A stretch of DNA of 64,000 nucleotides from Thinopyrum elongatum (taxonomy: Eukaryota > Streptophyta > Magnoliopsida > Poales > Poaceae), in contig CM022298.1 of the NCBI GenBank assembly GCA_011799875.1, forward strand, positions 57,439,015 to 57,503,014, written 5' to 3'. Of the stretch, positions 1 through 12,245 are shown in pieces. A model generated the notes under the pieces. It was given only the letters and a program-made list of their open reading frames with translations. It had not been told where the DNA came from and did no database searches. How positions within the stretch are numbered: position 1 is the first letter of the stretch; each line of letters starts with the position of its first letter. A program made the translations under genes and the position numbers.

Positions 1-848
1 AACTTGGTTTTGTAGGATGGTTTGCATGTGCATGTGATGTGGTATAGCAGTGCTCATAATAATTTGATTATGTATGAGATGACTATATAATGTAAAGTGA
101 TTAACATGACCTGCGTGTCATGATTCAGCATGATGGCTGGAGCCATATGATTGTCACTTTAAATGACCTACGTGTCAACCTTGTTGTAATGCATTATTTT
201 ATTAGCTATAGAGATAGCAATATTATCTGGTGCATCAACAAGGTGGTGGCAATCTTTGTGAAGGTGAACACCGATGTGACTGCCGAAGACGAAGAAATAC
301 AAGACTTCTCCGTCAGAAAGGGCTATACCATATCATGCTATTATGAATTGCCTGAGATGTTTATCCCTTATGATGCACCCTTCTTGATTGCGCGGTAGTC
401 ACTTTTTATTAGGGTGATCTCTCACAAAAATATCAAGTAGTTAGTGTTCTCCCAAGTGTAGCACCGTCACGGCACCTAACTTTTCGGGGTATCACATGGA
501 TACATGGGTACGAACGATTAGGGATGTGTGAGGCGGGTGAGTTGAGACCTCGCAGCGAGATCACTTGGTTGTCTTGACATTCTAGCTTGAAAGTCCTGAG
601 CTCGGAACACGCCCATCGAAAGATGAACAAGAGTCACATAGAGATGTGATTGGCAAGTTGGCCTACCGATTGCAATTCTCGTCACTTGAGATGGATACAT
701 CCTTGGCGTTGAATTGTAATATGGATCTTGAATCGCTCACAATCAATTATGAGAGATATTGATTTGAGTGGGAGCACACTGTAGAATTAACTTGTTTAAT
801 TCTCGGTGCAATTAATTTTGAACACTGTCCAAGTGTGATTTGCAAAAT
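1..848 (+). mobile_element. Probable 5' leader of the outer Copia element
   Basis: No coding sequence is recognisable here. It lies directly upstream of a Copia gag remnant that continues across a later insertion, so the simplest reading is the untranslated leader of the same element. No 5' LTR end and no tRNA primer site is visible, so the LTR must lie left of the window. A 92-codon open frame at 120-398 has no motif I recognise and is probably chance. Confidence 0.45.
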
Positions 849-1530
849 AGTTGTAGAATAATGGCTCGCGTTTCCACCTTCCCTGTTAAAATTGAATAGC
901 TGTTAAATATCTGGTTAAATCTTTACGGTTGGTAATGTAATGTGAGGATTGTCCTCTAGAGTGCTGAGAAGAACTTGTCCTATCGCATGCTTTCGGTATT
1001 CTCCCTCTAATGCTATGGATCATGTGACTCTCGTCCTTCGATCCAAAAAGCTAGAATTCCTTTTCAGTCAAAGTGCAATATGTTTGTTTCCATGTGACCC
1101 GAACTTTGAAAGTTTGGATAGTTATGTGATATTCATGGAATCTGAAAATCTTTTTCAGAGACAAACAAAAGCTAATAGATATGAGATATCCAAAGCAATG
1201 TTTGCTTGCAAACTATTAGTAAAGGTGTTTACTATGCATTTGACTGTTAGGAGAGGAATCCAGAAGAACGCCTATCATATGATATGAAGGTGAATAAAAT
1301 AACAACTTAAAGAGAAAGGAAGTGTCCGAAGGGTGTTGGTGAAACTTTCACGCCTAGGAAGTCCGGGGCTAACACCACTCTTAACTTGGGTGCTTCCTCT
1401 GAGAGTAGGAGAAATACTGAAAGTTAAACTGTTAGAAGTATAAAGGCAGAAAGAAAGAAGACTGGAATATATAGCTCATGTATGAATGTCATACAAGTTT
1501 CTGATGTATAGAAGGCTAGTCAAAGATATA
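849..1530 (+). pseudogene. Ty1-Copia gag remnant (outer element, 5' part)
   Basis: Gag coats the retrotransposon RNA and forms the virus-like particle. The translation around 1135-1220 contains a stretch (QRQTKANRYEISKAMFACKL) that matches the conserved mid-gag segment of grass Copia elements, where a similar RYE(V/I)SKA motif is followed by a short Cys-Lys stretch. Frames are broken before and after it, so no complete protein is made. Around 1440-1530 the text resembles the linker toward the protease. The gene is interrupted at 1531 by a solo LTR and resumes at 5376. Copia assignment is supported by the downstream pol order. The exact start is unknown. Confidence 0.6.
1526..1530. repeat. Target-site duplication ATATA (left copy)
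   Basis: ATATA precedes the LTR start at 1531 and is repeated at 5376-5380 directly after the LTR end. It marks a single insertion event of the solo LTR. Confidence 0.9.
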
Positions 1531-2614
1531 TGTAACACCCCCAGTGGTTAACTACAGTAATCACCCTTTTGATTATGCCATGTCAGCATGATTAACAGTG
1601 CATGATCATCATTAGCATCATATTGCATTTCAACTCCTAAGTCAAATTCGAATTTAAATGAAAGTGGAAAATAGAAGTTATTCAAATCATAAACTAAAAT
1701 GTCAGATAAATAACAAACGTTCCAGAGGCACTTCTAAAATTGAAACCAACATTATTGAAAATGGATAAGTGGCTTGAACATCCTCAATCAGTGGCTGAAA
1801 ATAATATTTAATGACCTTTTAATTTATTTAAAACAAATAAGAAATGATGTTTTGTCCAAACTAATTTTAGGTGTTAGGGAATAAAGCACTGGTATTTATG
1901 GACCAGGTCACATGTTTTACAAAATTCAATTTGAGCCCTAACTATTTACAAAACAGGGGTATGGATAAATAAAAAGAGAAAAGAAAAAGAAATAAAAAGA
2001 AACCCCACCCCCCCCCCCCCGTGGCCCAACTGGGCCCCAGCCCAGCTGGCCCATGCCGCCCACCCACCCCACTCCTACCCCCTCGGGCCGAACCCTAGCC
2101 GCTCCCCACCCCCCCTCTCGCTCACTCCCCCCCCCCCCCGATCCATATCGGGCGCAGGTCGACGCCCCTCGACGCGCCACGCGCCCCGACGCCGCCGCCG
2201 CTCGTCCGCCGCCTCCGCCTCGCCACGCCGCGCCCTCGTCCCCCTCGCCTCTCCACGCCCCTCGTGCCGCGCACTCCCGCTCCCCTCCCTCGTCCGACCC
2301 GCCGTCTCTCGCCCCCCCTCCCCGCCCGTCCCCTCGCCGTCCCTCTCCCCACCATCCCCGCCGTCGCCCCCCCCCCTCCCTAGCCCTACAGCGCCGGTGA
2401 GGCCCTCGGCCCCTCCCCCTTCCCCCCTCCCCGTCCCGCTCACCTACCGCGTCGCACCCCCGCGCTCGCCTCGCGCCGCGCCCCCCCTCTCGCGCTCACC
2501 TCTGCCGCGCCGCCGCCCCCTGGCGCTCCCGCTCACCCCCTGGCCTCGCTGCTCCCGCACTCTGCCCGTCCTCGCCCCCCCCCCCCCCGTCCGCGCCCGC
2601 GCGTGCCATTGGGC

Positions 2615-2687
2615 ACCGGACATGTCCGGTCCCAAATGGGCATGCTCCGGACATGTCCGGCGCCCAGACGTGCGCCACGGACATGTC
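2615..2687. repeat. Three evenly spaced GACATGTC palindromes in the solo LTR
   Basis: ACCGGACATGTCCGGT at 2615-2630 is a perfect 16-bp palindrome. CCGGACATGTCCGG at 2647-2660 is a perfect 14-bp palindrome, and a third core GACATGTC lies at 2680-2687. Centres are 31 and 30 bp apart. The LTR at 9714 lacks this set. Confidence 0.75.
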
Positions 2688-3690
2688 GCCCAGCCCACTG
2701 ACATAGGGGCCCACGCCCAGAACGTTAAAAAAATAATAAAAATAAATAATTAAACTAATTAATTAATTATTAGTTAATTAATCTGATTAGGTTAATTTAA
2801 TTAAGTAGTTAGTGTTAATTAAACATATTTAATTAGTTAATCACTAATTAACCTAACAGCCTATGACAGGTGGGACCCCACTGGTCCTGACGTCATGCTG
2901 ACGTCATGCGACATCAGCAAGACACTGTTTCGGATATGTTAATTTAAATAATTAATTAAATTCCAGAAATTAATAAAAACTTTAAAAATCATATAAAATA
3001 ATCCGTAGCTCAGATGAAAATACTTTGTACATGAAAGTTGCTCAAAACGACGAGACGAATCTGAAAACGCGGTCCGTCGTCCGTTCACGCGTCCCTAACT
3101 ATCCGAACTTGCAACCGTTCCCCTCTTTATACCTGTCCGATAATCCAAAGACCCGGGAAATATCGTCAGATATTCTCCCGCTCCGTCTGTTACGTGTGAT
3201 GCTGCTTTAGACACCCTAGCACCGTGTTACGTATTTGTCATGCTCATGTTTGCTATATATTTATACTGTTTCCTCCCCCTCTTCTCTCTCGATAGCCCCC
3301 GACCCGACGTCGTCCCCGAGACCGACGCAGCTCCGAGCCCGAAGACACCATAGACGACCTTGCCCTTGCCGCCGAGCAACCGCAAGCCCCCCTTTTGATC
3401 ATCCCATATCGCCATTCTAATTTCCCATGCTTGCATTAGAATTGCTGCTGCTGCTGCTTTACCTATTCTGATGCATAGCCGTTCATTGTAACCTGCTGTT
3501 GATAATTACCTACATATCCTAAACTGTTTTAGTCTAGGCTGGGTAGAGACCTATCAGTGACCCCACTTATCGCCTGCCGCGCTGGATCGTCAGAAGACCC
3601 GATCAACGGGATTGAAGACCAGGCCCCGACACCCACCACATCACCCCCCCCCCTTAGTTGTAACGCACGGCAAGCGTTACTATCGAGTGT

Positions 3691-3895
3691 CGAGGGTGAA
3701 ACCTCATGTAGCACTTCTGATGTTAACTCTGTAGAGTAGTTATTCGGTCGTGGTCATCGAGGGTGATTCCTCCTTCACCGCTTCCGATAACGACGCTGTC
3801 GTACAACACCTCAAGTGTGGACCCAGTGAGGGTGATTCCTCCTAGTTCATCTTGACGGATACATCGAGTGGGAATTCAATGAGGGTGATACCTCG
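3691..3895 (+). repeat. Interspersed GAGGGTGATNCCTC motif, four copies
   Basis: Copies start at 3691, 3758, 3827 and 3880. Each is a short near-inverted repeat (GAGG ... CCTC). The same motif occurs three times in the LTR at 9714 and four times in the LTR fragment at 37471. Confidence 0.75.
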
Positions 3896-4609
3896 GATTC
3901 CCTGATGTTATGGACACACGGATACTTGGACTTTACAATGTTACTTGGAAAGGCGGGTCGACCCTGAGGGGTACCCGCGTGTGATGTGAAGGCGGGTTGC
4001 CAGTGTGGTGCCCGAGTGGTGAATACGAGGCGCGGCCGGGCATTCTTAACCCTTGCCGCAAGTCCTCGAGACGGGGCGACGGGGTCACATCTTTCGTGAG
4101 TTTATGCTCGTTACCGCAAGCCCCTAGTCCTAGCGATTTGGATATTTGATCCGAGCAGGCCTCTGGTCTGATAGCACTAACCATCACGTGGGCATAGTAT
4201 GGGCGTTCTGCATCGTATGCATCAGCCGAAAACTCTGTCAGACGTCCAGTTCAGCACTGCGGCCGGGCTGGGCCGGCACCATCCTGAGGGGTGGAGCCTG
4301 GTTCGCCCGGCACGCAACGACCCGGAGGGCGAGGGGCGATGGCCAAGACCCCCTTGCGCTTAGGATGTAGACCGGCGGGGACCTCTCTGCGGAGTTGTAG
4401 GTAGGGTTGCGATGTGTCGTTTGGCCGAGGCCGGGCATGACCCTGGAAAGTGTGTCCGGCCGGAGTTAATCGAGCGTGTTGGGTAAGTTGGTGCACCCCT
4501 GCAGGGAAGAACACTTCTATCGATAGCCGGTCCTACGGTAAAGGACACTCGGAGTTGTATCCTGATTGATACAATTTAGAACTGGATACCTGTGATGAGA
4601 CCTGTATAT

Positions 4610-4737
4610 ATGGCTCTGGGATTGCTTCTCGCAGGGAGTCGAGAAGGGATCTCAGGACGAGGTTGATGAATGTATGGCTCTGGGATTGCTTTCTCGCAGG
4701 GAGTCGAGAAAGGATCTCTGGGTGAGGTTGATATTAT
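4610..4737 (+). repeat. 64-bp tandem duplication private to the solo LTR
   Basis: Two units, 4610-4673 and 4674-4737, share the text ATGGCTCTGGGATTGCTT and a CTCGCAGGGAGTCGAG core. The LTRs at 9714 and 55728 have one unit. The noisy copy near 18232-18355 also has two, showing that it derives from this same insertion. Confidence 0.8.
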
Positions 4738-5375
4738 TACTGCTACATTATATGGTATTGTTATACTCTCTTCTACTGCTGCAAGACCGCTGAAGATGCT
4801 AGTCTTCGATAGGACTAGGCCTTCTCTCTATTCTGGCATTTCTGCAGCCCAGTCCACATATACAGCCTCCCCTTGATAATGTTGCATATGTAGTGTAGAT
4901 CCTTGCTTGCTGAGTACTTCTGAGTACTCACGGTTGCTTTGTTTTCCTTTTTCTCCCCATATCAGTTTGACGTGACCAGAGGACGGAGCCCCCTGAGACA
5001 GATGCCCCGACGATCGTTACTACTACTACCCAGAGGATGGATACTACTACGAGTTGACTGACGACCAGGAGTAGGATCGGAGGGTCCCAGGCAGGAGGCC
5101 TTCGCCTTTCGATCGTAGTGTTTTATTTTGCCCCGCCGTTCTAAAGGCCTTTCTGTTTCTATTTCATATCTGTACTCAGATATCTGATGCTTTCGCTGAC
5201 GCTTGTTCGCAAGCTTATGTATTCGAGCCCTCGAGGCCCCTGGCTTGTAATATAAAGCTTGTATGACTTTATTTATGTTTTAGAGTTGTGTTGTGATATC
5301 TTCCCGTGAGTCCTTAGGCTTGATCGTGTGCATTTGCGTGTATGATTAGTGCACGATCGGGCCGGGGGCGTCACA

Positions 5376-5380
5376 ATATA
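5376..5380. repeat. Target-site duplication ATATA (right copy)
   Basis: Follows the GTCACA end of the solo LTR and matches 1526-1530. Confidence 0.9.
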
Positions 5381-5582
5381 GTTCTTTGGAATTATGGTTA
5401 AACATGTTAATCACTAATTCTTGGGTATTGTGAGTTAATCACAAAGATACCTGCTCGATTGCATTCTGTTGCAACTCGATGTGAGAACTACTATGGCCTG
5501 AAAGACTAGCCAGGAATGAGGTTAAGATACACACAGGGAACATAGTAAATGTTACTATACCTTCCATCGGTGTATTACTTAT

Positions 5583-5935
5583 GTATTTACTTTCATAATT
5601 CATTTTAGAGTTTCACACTCTAGCCCCTTTGCATAAGGTATATTGCAAGAAGGTTGTTCATAAGAGAACTTTTGATGTTCGGTGTTATGAATAACATAAG
5701 GACCATACTTTCATTATGAATGAGATGTATGTTATGAATATTGATAATAATACATTACCTCTGGGTTTACTTTCATAATTCATTTTAGAGTTTTATACAC
5801 TCTAGCCCATTGCACAATGTTTGTTGCAAGAGGGTTGTTCAGAAAAGAACAATTGTTGTTCAGAATTATGAATAACGTAAGGGCCATACTTCCATCATCG
5901 ATGATATGTATGTAATGAATTTAGATGGTAATATG
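5583..5935 (+). repeat. Tandem duplication of about 185 bp inside Copia pol
   Basis: Both units start with TTTACTTTCATAATTCATTT and run through GTTGTTCA(T/G)AA and a GATATGTATGTTATGAAT-like end (unit 1 about 5585-5768, unit 2 about 5769-5935). The units have diverged by many substitutions, so the duplication is old. Confidence 0.7.
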
Positions 5936-8610
5936 ATACATCCATAACACTAATGCTAAATGTCGCAAGACAAAAAGAATACCACACAAGTGTGGCACTG
6001 CATTTGGTCACATTGGAGAAATCCGCATGGAAAATTCCATTATGATGGATTTTGAAGTCGTTTGATTTTGTATCATCTGACACTTGCAACTTTCCTCCGA
6101 AAAGTAAAGTGACTGAAATACCGTTCACAGGCCATAAGGAACGAGCAACAAACTTATTGGTGATCATACATTTTTGATGTGTGTAGTTCAATAAATGTTG
6201 TTGCAAGTAGTGGATTTATCTATCTTCATAAATGACTCAAGTAGATATATGGATATTTACTTGATGATACGTAAGTCTGGATCTTTTGAAATCATTCGAA
6301 AGGTTTTCAAAATGAAGAAGAAATTATTGTAACAAGAAAATTATGTTTCTGCAATTAGATTGCAGAAAGGAATATTTGAGTTACAAGTTCAGCGAATGTC
6401 TGATGAGTTGTGAAAGGGGTTTCATAACTTGCACCTCCCGGAACACCACTGCAAGTGGAAAGTCCGTGAAGATGTAATCGAACCATTTATGACATGCTAA
6501 GATCAAAGATGACAAAAATAAATTGGCCATTATCCCTTTTAAAGTGATGCTTTAGAGACTGCGGCGTTTACACTGAAAAGAGCTCCATCGGGTCTGTTGA
6601 AATGATGCCATGGTGTGGTACGCCCAACCATGTTATATCTTTTCTTAAAAATTTGGAATATGGGGCTTGTGTAAAAGGTTACAAACCTATTCCAAATCAG
6701 ACAAGTGCTACTTTGTAGGTTATCCCAAGTAATTGGGCATTCCTCCCTCACTATACCGAGGCAAATAGGTTTGCCACAAAGAACGGTATGCTTTTTTGAA
6801 GAAAATGGTTCTTTCAAAAAGGTGAGTGGGAGGACAGTGCAACTCGACGAGATAACCAGTATCTTCATCATCAGATCACTTGGAAGTGATTCCGGAGTTT
6901 CCTACTGCGGCTGATACGGAAGTCTCTACAATAAAATGTATGGACTTTGGTAGAACTTGCAGCTGAACCACGTAGGCAAGGCTCATGCAAACCTCTCAGG
7001 TGCGCAAACGAGACATTGTTGTTAGACAACAGTATACCTACGATACACAAGGAAGCGTTGATGGGCCCTGACTCCGGAATTAGCTAAATGCCAATACAAT
7101 CCGAGATAGTTTCCATATAAGTGATTCAAGATTAAAATCTTGATGCACCTTTCGGAAGACTTAGAGTCTAATGAATATTTATGGAACTAAAAACTGATAT
7201 GGATAAAATTGTTTTATCCATAAAGCTCGACTTGTTGAAACAACAAGTTCAAGGAGTTGACTACGATGAGGTTGTTTCACCGTAGCGATGCTTAAAGTCG
7301 GTTCGGGTTGAACTAGCAATTAATACATATTTCAAATCATGAGATATGAAACATGGATGACGAAAGGATTTCCATCTGATGGAAATGAAACCAAGGACTT
7401 GCATGTGTTACAGTCCAAGGTATTTTGTCATTCCAGAGGATGCTAGTGAGTATGCAAACTTCAGAGTTCCAGTGATGGACAGAAGAGAGCAAAATGGAGT
7501 TGGAATCTTCGTGTTTTGATGAAATGGTCAAAAGGGTTTTGACTTCATCAATGGGTAACGAAGATGCTTGTGATTCAAGAAAGTAAGTGGGAGCATAATA
7601 ATATTTCTAAAACGTTGTGTGCTTGACACATTGTTAATTGGAACTAAATTTCTTGACACAAATTAGGACTTCATTTGAAAATAGTTTTTCGATGAAGTGC
7701 TTGGGCTAAATAGCCTTGATATTAGGCATGATGATCTATGGAGATAGATTTACCTGATGGGGCTGAGCAAAGATACATATTGACAAAATGCTAAAACCTT
7801 TTAGCATTAAAAACGTCAAGGTGTGATTCTTGCCGAAGTCACATGGAAGGAGTTTTTGGAAGACTCGGTGTCCCAAAACACCGATGAGCAAAATACATGA
7901 TGGAGATTCCACACACTGTTGTGTTTGGATTAATCATGTATTCCATGGTATGTAAAACAACCAGATATGTCCAATACTCCCAAAGTTGTTGCAAGTATAG
8001 ATACCAAAGTGATCAAAAGTACTGATCATGGGACAACAGTGAAAAAGGGTCATTGAGTACTATAGTAGCATTGATGACATGTTTTCTCGCAAGCGGAGAT
8101 CATGAAGAGTTCGTTGTAAAAGGTTACATCGATACAGTCTTCATCCATGCTCCAAGCGATTTTTGATTTGAGTTAAGGGTTTTGTGCAATACACAATATG
8201 GTGGCACGGTAGTTGGAAATTGTTCCAAACAGGTTATTGTGGCGAATTCTACGACAAATGGCTAAGTATGTTGGCGCTTTAGAAGCGACAAAGAAGTTGT
8301 TGAATCATATAGTTCATTCATGAACTTAGTGTGGTTCCAAGATGGTTTTGGTCAATGGGACACTATTGCAGATAGTTGCTCCATAGCTCAGTCTGAGGAA
8401 TCAGGTTTCGACCAATGATTCACACATATACAAAGCCAAGTCCACACAAAATATGAATTTTGTGAAAACGTGAGGATATGCAAAGATGCACACGGATCTG
8501 AAGTTGTCAGATCCGTTGGACATCAGGCTATACCACAAGCGAAGCATATTTACACCAGTGTGCCACTGGTGTAAAGTGCATTAGTATTAACTAGATTATT
8601 GACTCTAGTG

Positions 8611-8622
8611 CAAGTGGGAGTC
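8611..8622 (+). promoter_or_regulatory. Copia polypurine tract
   Basis: CAAGTGGGAGTC sits immediately before the 3' LTR start. This is the plus-strand priming site that grass Copia elements carry as AGTGGGAG. Confidence 0.75.
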
Positions 8623-9713
8623 CGTAGGAGATATGCCCTAGAGGCAATAATAAATGTTATTGGTTATCTCCCTGTTCATAATTAGGTTTATGTTCCATGC
8701 TGTAACTGCTATGGTTCTCGAGTCTACAATAACCACGAGGCTCGGAGGAAGACTCATATGCACGTGTGGAATAATAAACGGTAAAATGTATTCCTAGTCT
8801 AGCCTCTAAGACTAGCTCAAGTGTTGCATGATGGTCCTGTTTTCCTGATCATGGGCATGTCTATGCCAGCAACTTTGAGGGCACAATGTTAGAAGAACAT
8901 TTGTGTTGAATCGACCCATTTGATGTTATGCTATGAGATACCTTCATCACAAGTTAATGGTTAATAACATAGAGATGGTTAATGTTTGCATGATTCCTTA
9001 GACCATGAGAGTATCGAGTTTCTTCATGCTTGCTTCATGAACTTTGGGGTTTGTTAAACGTCATCCGTAAATGGTTGGCTATTACGGCGGCTTATGGGTT
9101 CATGGAAAAGTATGTGAAGTAACTTGATAGCTCAAGATTGGGATTTGCTCCTCCGATGATGGAGAGATATCTCTGGGCCCTCTCGGTGTTACGGTATCCA
9201 TCATCGTCTGGCCAGACACCTTTGTGATTTGATCACGGGGATGCCGGAACACGGTAACGAGAAAAGAGAACAATACTGGTAACGAGGTAACCAGCATAGT
9301 GGACAAGGTGTTGATCCACAGGGATGCCAACATGTCTCACCTCGGGTATTTGTAACATATCGCAAAGCAACAGGAATAGCACACGACAACTGGAGGTTCA
9401 CTCGAATATTCATTCGTGTGGGTATAGGGGTCAATATGGGTGTCCACGGCTCCGATGTTGATTATTGATCGGAAGGGGTTCCGTGTCATGTCTATACTTC
9501 ACCGAATCTATAGGGTCACACGCTTAAGGGTCATCTATCTACTGAATACTAGACAGGGATTCTGAGAGAAAGTTTCTGGAAAAAGTTTTCGGAGACAACG
9601 GAAAAGTTCCGCAGAGAGAGGTCACCGGATGAGTTCCGGTAAAACTAAAAAGTTCTTTCAGGGGATACCATTAAGTCAAATTGGTTTCGGCACATGCCTG
9701 ATAATTCTTGGAG
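8623..9713 (+). mobile_element. Copia 3' LTR, part 1 of 3
   Basis: The start CGTAGGAGATATGCCCTAGA (expected TGTAGGAG, first T mutated) followed by GGCAATAATAAA is typical of Triticeae Copia LTRs. The LTR is cut at 9713 by the Gypsy insertion and resumes at 40194. The text across the break joins into one continuous LTR when one TGGAG copy is removed. Confidence 0.85.
9709..9713. repeat. Target-site duplication TGGAG (left copy)
   Basis: Matches 40189-40193 exactly. Copia LTR sequence continues after the right copy. Confidence 0.92.
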
Positions 9714-10268
9714 TGTAACACCCCCGGTGATTAGCAACAGTAATCACTTTTGATAATGACATGTTAGCATGATCAACAGTGCATAATCATCATTAGCATC
9801 ACATTGCATTTCAACTCCTAAGTCAAATTCAAGTTTAAATGAAAGTGGAATATGAAAGTTGTCCAACATAGGAGCTAAAATGTCAGATAAATAACAAATA
9901 TTCCAGAGGCTATTCTAAAATTGAAACCAACATCATTGGAATTGGATAAGTGACTCGAACAACCTCAAACAGTGGATAAAGATAATATTTAATAACCATT
10001 TATTAAATCTGAAATAAATATGGAATTATGTTTTGTCCAAACTAATTTTAGGTGTTATGGAATAATGCACTGGTATTTATGAACTAGGTCTCATGTTTTA
10101 CAAAACTCAAATGGTGACCTGACTATTACTAAACAGAGAAAAGAAAATAAAGAGAAGAAAAGAAAAAGAACAGAAGGAGAGAGCAAAACCACCCCCCCCT
10201 CCCCGGGCCAAGGCCCAGCTACCACAGGGCCGGCCGCGCTCCCACGGCCCACCCGTCGCCCCTGGCCC

Positions 10269-10274
10269 TATAAG
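10269..10274 (+). promoter_or_regulatory. Possible TATA box of the Gypsy LTR
   Basis: TATAAG lies in GGCCCTATAAGGCCCCC, at the transition into the C-rich region. The copy in the LTR at 55728 reads CTATATGG. It is weak evidence for a transcription start shortly downstream. Confidence 0.35.
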
Positions 10275-12097
10275 GCCCCCGACCAAAACCCTCAGCCCAC
10301 CGACACCCAACTCCCCCCCCTCCCCACTCGTTCGCCCCCCCCCCCACGATCCAGAAACGATCGGGACGACGCCGCGACGCCGCCCCGCTCCCGCGCCGAT
10401 CGCCAGCGCCGACGCCGCCGCCACACCGACGCCGCCCAGTCCTCCCTATTCCTCCGACCAAGCCGCCATAGCGCTCGGCGCCCCCACCACCCAGTCGCTG
10501 GCGCGACGCCGACCCCACCGGATCGCCCCTCGCTGGTTAGCCGGGTCGCCACGCCACCTCGCAGGCGCCGGACCTCCCAGCAGGATGCGTCGTCCTTCGT
10601 CCCCTCCTCGAGCCGCTTCTACGAGCCACGCCGCCCTTTCCCCTGCTGCGTGGGGGAGGAACCATCGACCGCCCCTTATCCGCCCGGTCACGCGGCAGAG
10701 CCACGCTCGCCCATCCCTGGACCCGCGCGCAAGCACTCGGCCACGCCGGGCCTCGAACACACGCGCGCGTGCCCTGCTCGCTCACTGATCGCGGACCTTG
10801 CCCCCGCTTCGCCCCGCACTTCCCGCTGTGCCGCGCAGCCTCGCGCTGCTGATTCCGGCCACCCCGATGCCGCTGGTGATAATCTGCTACGCCGCGCTAC
10901 GCAAAGGAGTAGAGCACAGCGCCCGCTCGCCCCCTGACACGCTCACCGCGCGACGTTCCTGGGCCGCTCGCCCGGCCCCGGTTCGCCCGATGGGGGCGCC
11001 GCGCCGCCGGCACGCATGTGGCCCCCCTAGGCCAATGCCTAGTGGGGCCCGAACCCCCTGTGACGCTGACGAATGGGGCCCACGGCCCAGAAACGATTTT
11101 AAGAAAATAAAAATAAAAATAAATAAAATAATTAATTAGTTAATTAGTTAGGTTAATTAACCCTAATCAGACTAATTTAATTAATTAATTAGTTTAGTTA
11201 ATTGTTAATTAGTTAATTAAACCTAATTAACCTAACAGCCTATGACAGGTGGGACCCACCCTGTCAGGTGGCTGCTGACGTCAGCATGATGTCATGCTGA
11301 CGTCATCAATCACTGTTTCGGATAATGTTGAATTAAATAATTAATTAAATTTCAGAAATTAATAAAAACTTTAGAAAATCATATTAAATAAACCGTAACT
11401 CCGATGAAAATATTTTATACATGAAACTTGCTCAGAACGACGATACGAACCCGGATACGCCCTCTGTATTCCCGTCAGATGCCCGCAGCTATAAGAACGT
11501 TGAACAATTAGACCGATTTCGATAAATGAATAGTGTCCAACCCTAATTAAATAAATCCGAATAAATTCCTAAATTATCTAAATCGTTTAGTTAGGCAGTA
11601 GAACACCCCGGCATATCATTTAGGCATGTCATACATATTGTTTGCATTATTGCCGTGAAATTTATTGTTTCTCTCCCCCTCCTTCTCTCTCGATAGACGC
11701 CGAGACCGACGACGCTGCACCAGGTTACGACTACTCTACCGACGAGCAGCCCGTTGACGACCTCCCTCTCTTGCCAGAGCAACCAGGCAAGCCCCCCCCT
11801 TGAGCATTCCAGATATCGCCCATTCTATTCTCCTGCTTGCATTAGATTTCGCTACTATTAATGTATGCTCCTATTCGGATGCATAGCCTGCTGTTGTAAC
11901 CTGTTCATTGCTACCTTACCTGCCTATGATAAACTGTTTAGTATAGGTTGGTATGAACCATCTGTGACCCCACCACCTTACTTTGTCGCCCCTGCTTGTT
12001 CATCGACGACTCGATCAACGTGATCGTCGATCAGAGACAGACGCCTCACTTCACATCCCCCTTAGTTGTACGACTCTGCTTAGTTACTATCGAGTGC

Positions 12098-12245
12098 CGA
12101 GGGTGATACCTCGTAACGCACTCCTGATGAATACTCTGCAGCATAGCTGTTCGGTCGTGGTCATCGAGGGTGATTCCTCCTTCTCCATGTCCGATACGAC
12201 TCTGTCGTGCAACCCCTCAGTGTGAACCTCGAGGGTGATACCTCA
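12098..12245 (+). repeat. GAGGGTGATNCCTC motif, three copies
   Basis: Copies at 12098-12113 (CGAGGGTGATACCTCG), 12165-12180 and 12230-12245 are spaced 67 and 65 bp apart. The first is flanked by a 5-bp inverted repeat CGAGG/CCTCG. Confidence 0.75.

Larger units (their letters stand above)
1531..5375 (+). mobile_element. Solo LTR of a long-LTR Ty3-Gypsy family
   Basis: The segment begins TGTAACACCC and ends GGGGGCGTCACA, the same termini as the LTRs at 9714 and 55728, and is flanked by a perfect ATATA duplication. There is no internal domain, so it is the usual product of recombination between the two LTRs of one element. The layout is an AT-rich start, a very C/G-rich centre (2010-2720), an AATTAATTA tract (2735-2870), then a mixed 2.4 kb tail. 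The long open frames on both strands in the GC-rich part are composition artefacts. It differs from the other copies by a 64-bp tandem duplication at 4610-4737. Confidence 0.92.
5376..8610 (+). pseudogene. Decayed Ty1-Copia pol: GAG-pre-integrase, integrase, RT, RNase H
   Basis: The Copia polyprotein makes and integrates the cDNA. Translated fragments fall in the Copia order: a pre-integrase segment with a degenerate L-W-H-C-x-L-G-H motif (about 5960-6130); an integrase piece resembling the DRGGEYLS region (6340-6480) and the KCYFVGYP motif (6690-6740); RT with GVDYDEVVSP (about 7250-7280) and a segment resembling LGIKIYRDR (about 7715-7760); and an RNase H segment reading GGTVV ... SKQ (8200-8330). 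Stops and indels break every domain, so it is inactive. Copia rather than Gypsy is indicated because integrase precedes RT. Confidence 0.8.

Noticed and set aside
2053..2753. Long open frames on both strands in the GC-rich LTR centre (also 10107-11139, 24232-25235, 33892-34983, 56112-56900)
   Set aside because: They are Pro/Arg/Ala/Gly runs overlapping on both strands and in several frames, lie inside LTRs, and are not conserved between LTR copies.
12098..12245. Treating the regularly spaced short repeats as a CRISPR-like array
   Set aside because: Only three or four short motifs inside a plant LTR, with spacers that are themselves conserved between LTR copies.
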